Of a stretch of 6,817 nucleotides of DNA, positions 6,590 to 6,817 are shown piece by piece. This DNA is from Phycisphaerae bacterium. GTDB lineage: Bacteria > Planctomycetota > Phycisphaerae > SM23-33. The notes beneath the pieces were generated by a model, which did not search any database, had not been told where the DNA came from, and worked only from the letters and a program-made list of their open reading frames with translations. Location of the stretch: NCBI GenBank assembly GCA_030610965.1, contig JAUWQU010000209.1, forward strand, positions 1-6,817, given 5' to 3'. How positions within the stretch are numbered: the stretch's first letter is position 1; each line of letters opens with the position of its first letter. Made by a program: the position numbers and the translations under genes.

Positions 6590-6617
6590 GTTATCCACAA
6601 CGGGCGCAGACAGTCAA
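6590..6617 (-). promoter_or_regulatory. sigma70-like promoter for the phospholipase gene
   Basis: On the minus strand TTGACT (6617-6612; five of six consensus bases) is followed after 16 bases by GATAAC (6595-6590; four of six). This predicts transcription starting near 6583, about six bases before the ATG at 6577. That would mean either a nearly leaderless message from that ATG or use of a later start codon, and it argues against the GTG at 6598. The spacing and the -35 match are good for such GC-rich DNA, but planctomycete promoters may differ from the E. coli consensus. Confidence 0.4.
6591..6599 (+). promoter_or_regulatory. perfect DnaA-box sequence
   Basis: TTATCCACA matches the bacterial DnaA-box consensus exactly and overlaps the -10 element of the predicted phospholipase promoter. 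Only one copy was found, with no AT-rich unwinding region and no replication genes nearby, so this is not an origin. It could be a DnaA-regulated promoter, a titration site or chance. Confidence 0.35.
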
Positions 6618-6660
6618 TAGCCCAAATCGGTTCAAGGCCCACTGTTCTCGCAGGTCGAGC

Positions 6661-6689
6661 CCCAGGGATTGCTATCCCTGGGCTTCGGG
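6661..6689 (+). repeat. hairpin repeat, copy 3
   Basis: This 29-base copy is identical to positions 13-41 and in the same orientation. CCCAGGGAT (6661-6669) pairs with ATCCCTGGG (6674-6682) around TGCT. It lies upstream of the phospholipase promoter and abuts the 39-bp tandem duplication at its right side. With copies 1 and 2 it brackets the gene block, and none of the copies lies inside a gene. Confidence 0.8.
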
Positions 6690-6766
6690 TCGGTGATGCG
6701 TTCGGAACGCTCAGGGGAATTCCTTGTGTCGGTGATGCGTTCGGAACACTCACGGGAATTCCTTGG
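6689..6766 (+). repeat. 39-bp tandem duplication
   Basis: Two head-to-tail units, 6689-6727 and 6728-6766, differ at three positions, one of them the last base. Each contains TGATGCGTTCGGAAC and the palindrome GGAATTCC (6716-6723 and 6755-6762). In the first unit GCGTTC-G-GAACGC (6698-6710) is a perfect inverted repeat; the second unit has one changed base in that arm. It could be an operator pair, the end of a longer repeat array or a mobile repeat unit. No adjacent gene in the window identifies a cognate regulator. Confidence 0.8.
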
Positions 6767-6817
6767 GAGGGCGGCTCGCGAGGATCATGTCATGCGCGCG
6801 ATGTCCTGTGCGGACCT
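6767..6817. other. right edge, nothing assigned
   Basis: The final 51 bases contain the short palindrome CTCGCGAG and a few open codons on both strands running off the edge. No ribosome site or protein motif supports a gene here. Confidence 0.5.

Noticed and set aside
6409..6753. Minus-strand frame starting in the tandem repeat and running through the hairpin repeat into the phospholipase 5' end.
   Set aside because: Its sequence is a translation of the repeats followed by an out-of-frame reading of the phospholipase gene; there is no ribosome site or domain.

Overview
The window is GC-rich DNA carrying three large genes and one small possible gene, all on the minus strand, so transcription runs from right to left. 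Intergenic repeats sit at both ends. The strongest taxonomic hint is the largest protein: an exported PQQ-type beta-propeller with a methyltransferase-like fold between its signal peptide and the first propeller, an arrangement I associate with Planctomycetota. The high GC, the patatin lipoprotein and the variety of intergenic palindromes fit that group. The assignment is inference, not proof.

Layout in transcription order. At 6599-6817 lie a 39-bp tandem duplication, one copy of a palindromic hairpin repeat, and a sigma70-like promoter that overlaps a perfect DnaA-box sequence. Next is a patatin-like phospholipase lipoprotein (about 6577 to 4823), whose last codons run into a palindromic repeat-like element. 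A membrane-anchored YkuE/YaeI-type metallophosphoesterase follows (4666 to 3674). Thirteen bases after it starts a small ORF of unknown function (3660 to 3343). After a 161-bp gap with a good Shine-Dalgarno site comes the 949-residue exported propeller protein (3181 to 332). The left 331 bases hold no gene. They contain an 18-bp inverted repeat directly after the propeller gene and two copies of the same hairpin repeat seen at the right end, here in opposite orientations.

How the genes relate. The three large products all look like envelope proteins: a probable outer-membrane lipoprotein lipase, a membrane-bound phosphoesterase and an exported propeller. They share a strand, but the gaps of about 156 and 161 bp around the metallophosphoesterase/small-ORF pair mean that one operon is possible rather than shown. 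Only the metallophosphoesterase and the small ORF are closely spaced.

I see no CRISPR array, no complete RNA gene, no transposase, and no defence or toxin-antitoxin module. The points most worth following are the exported methyltransferase-like domain, a possible LpxG-like role for the metallophosphoesterase, and the repeats around and inside the gene ends.
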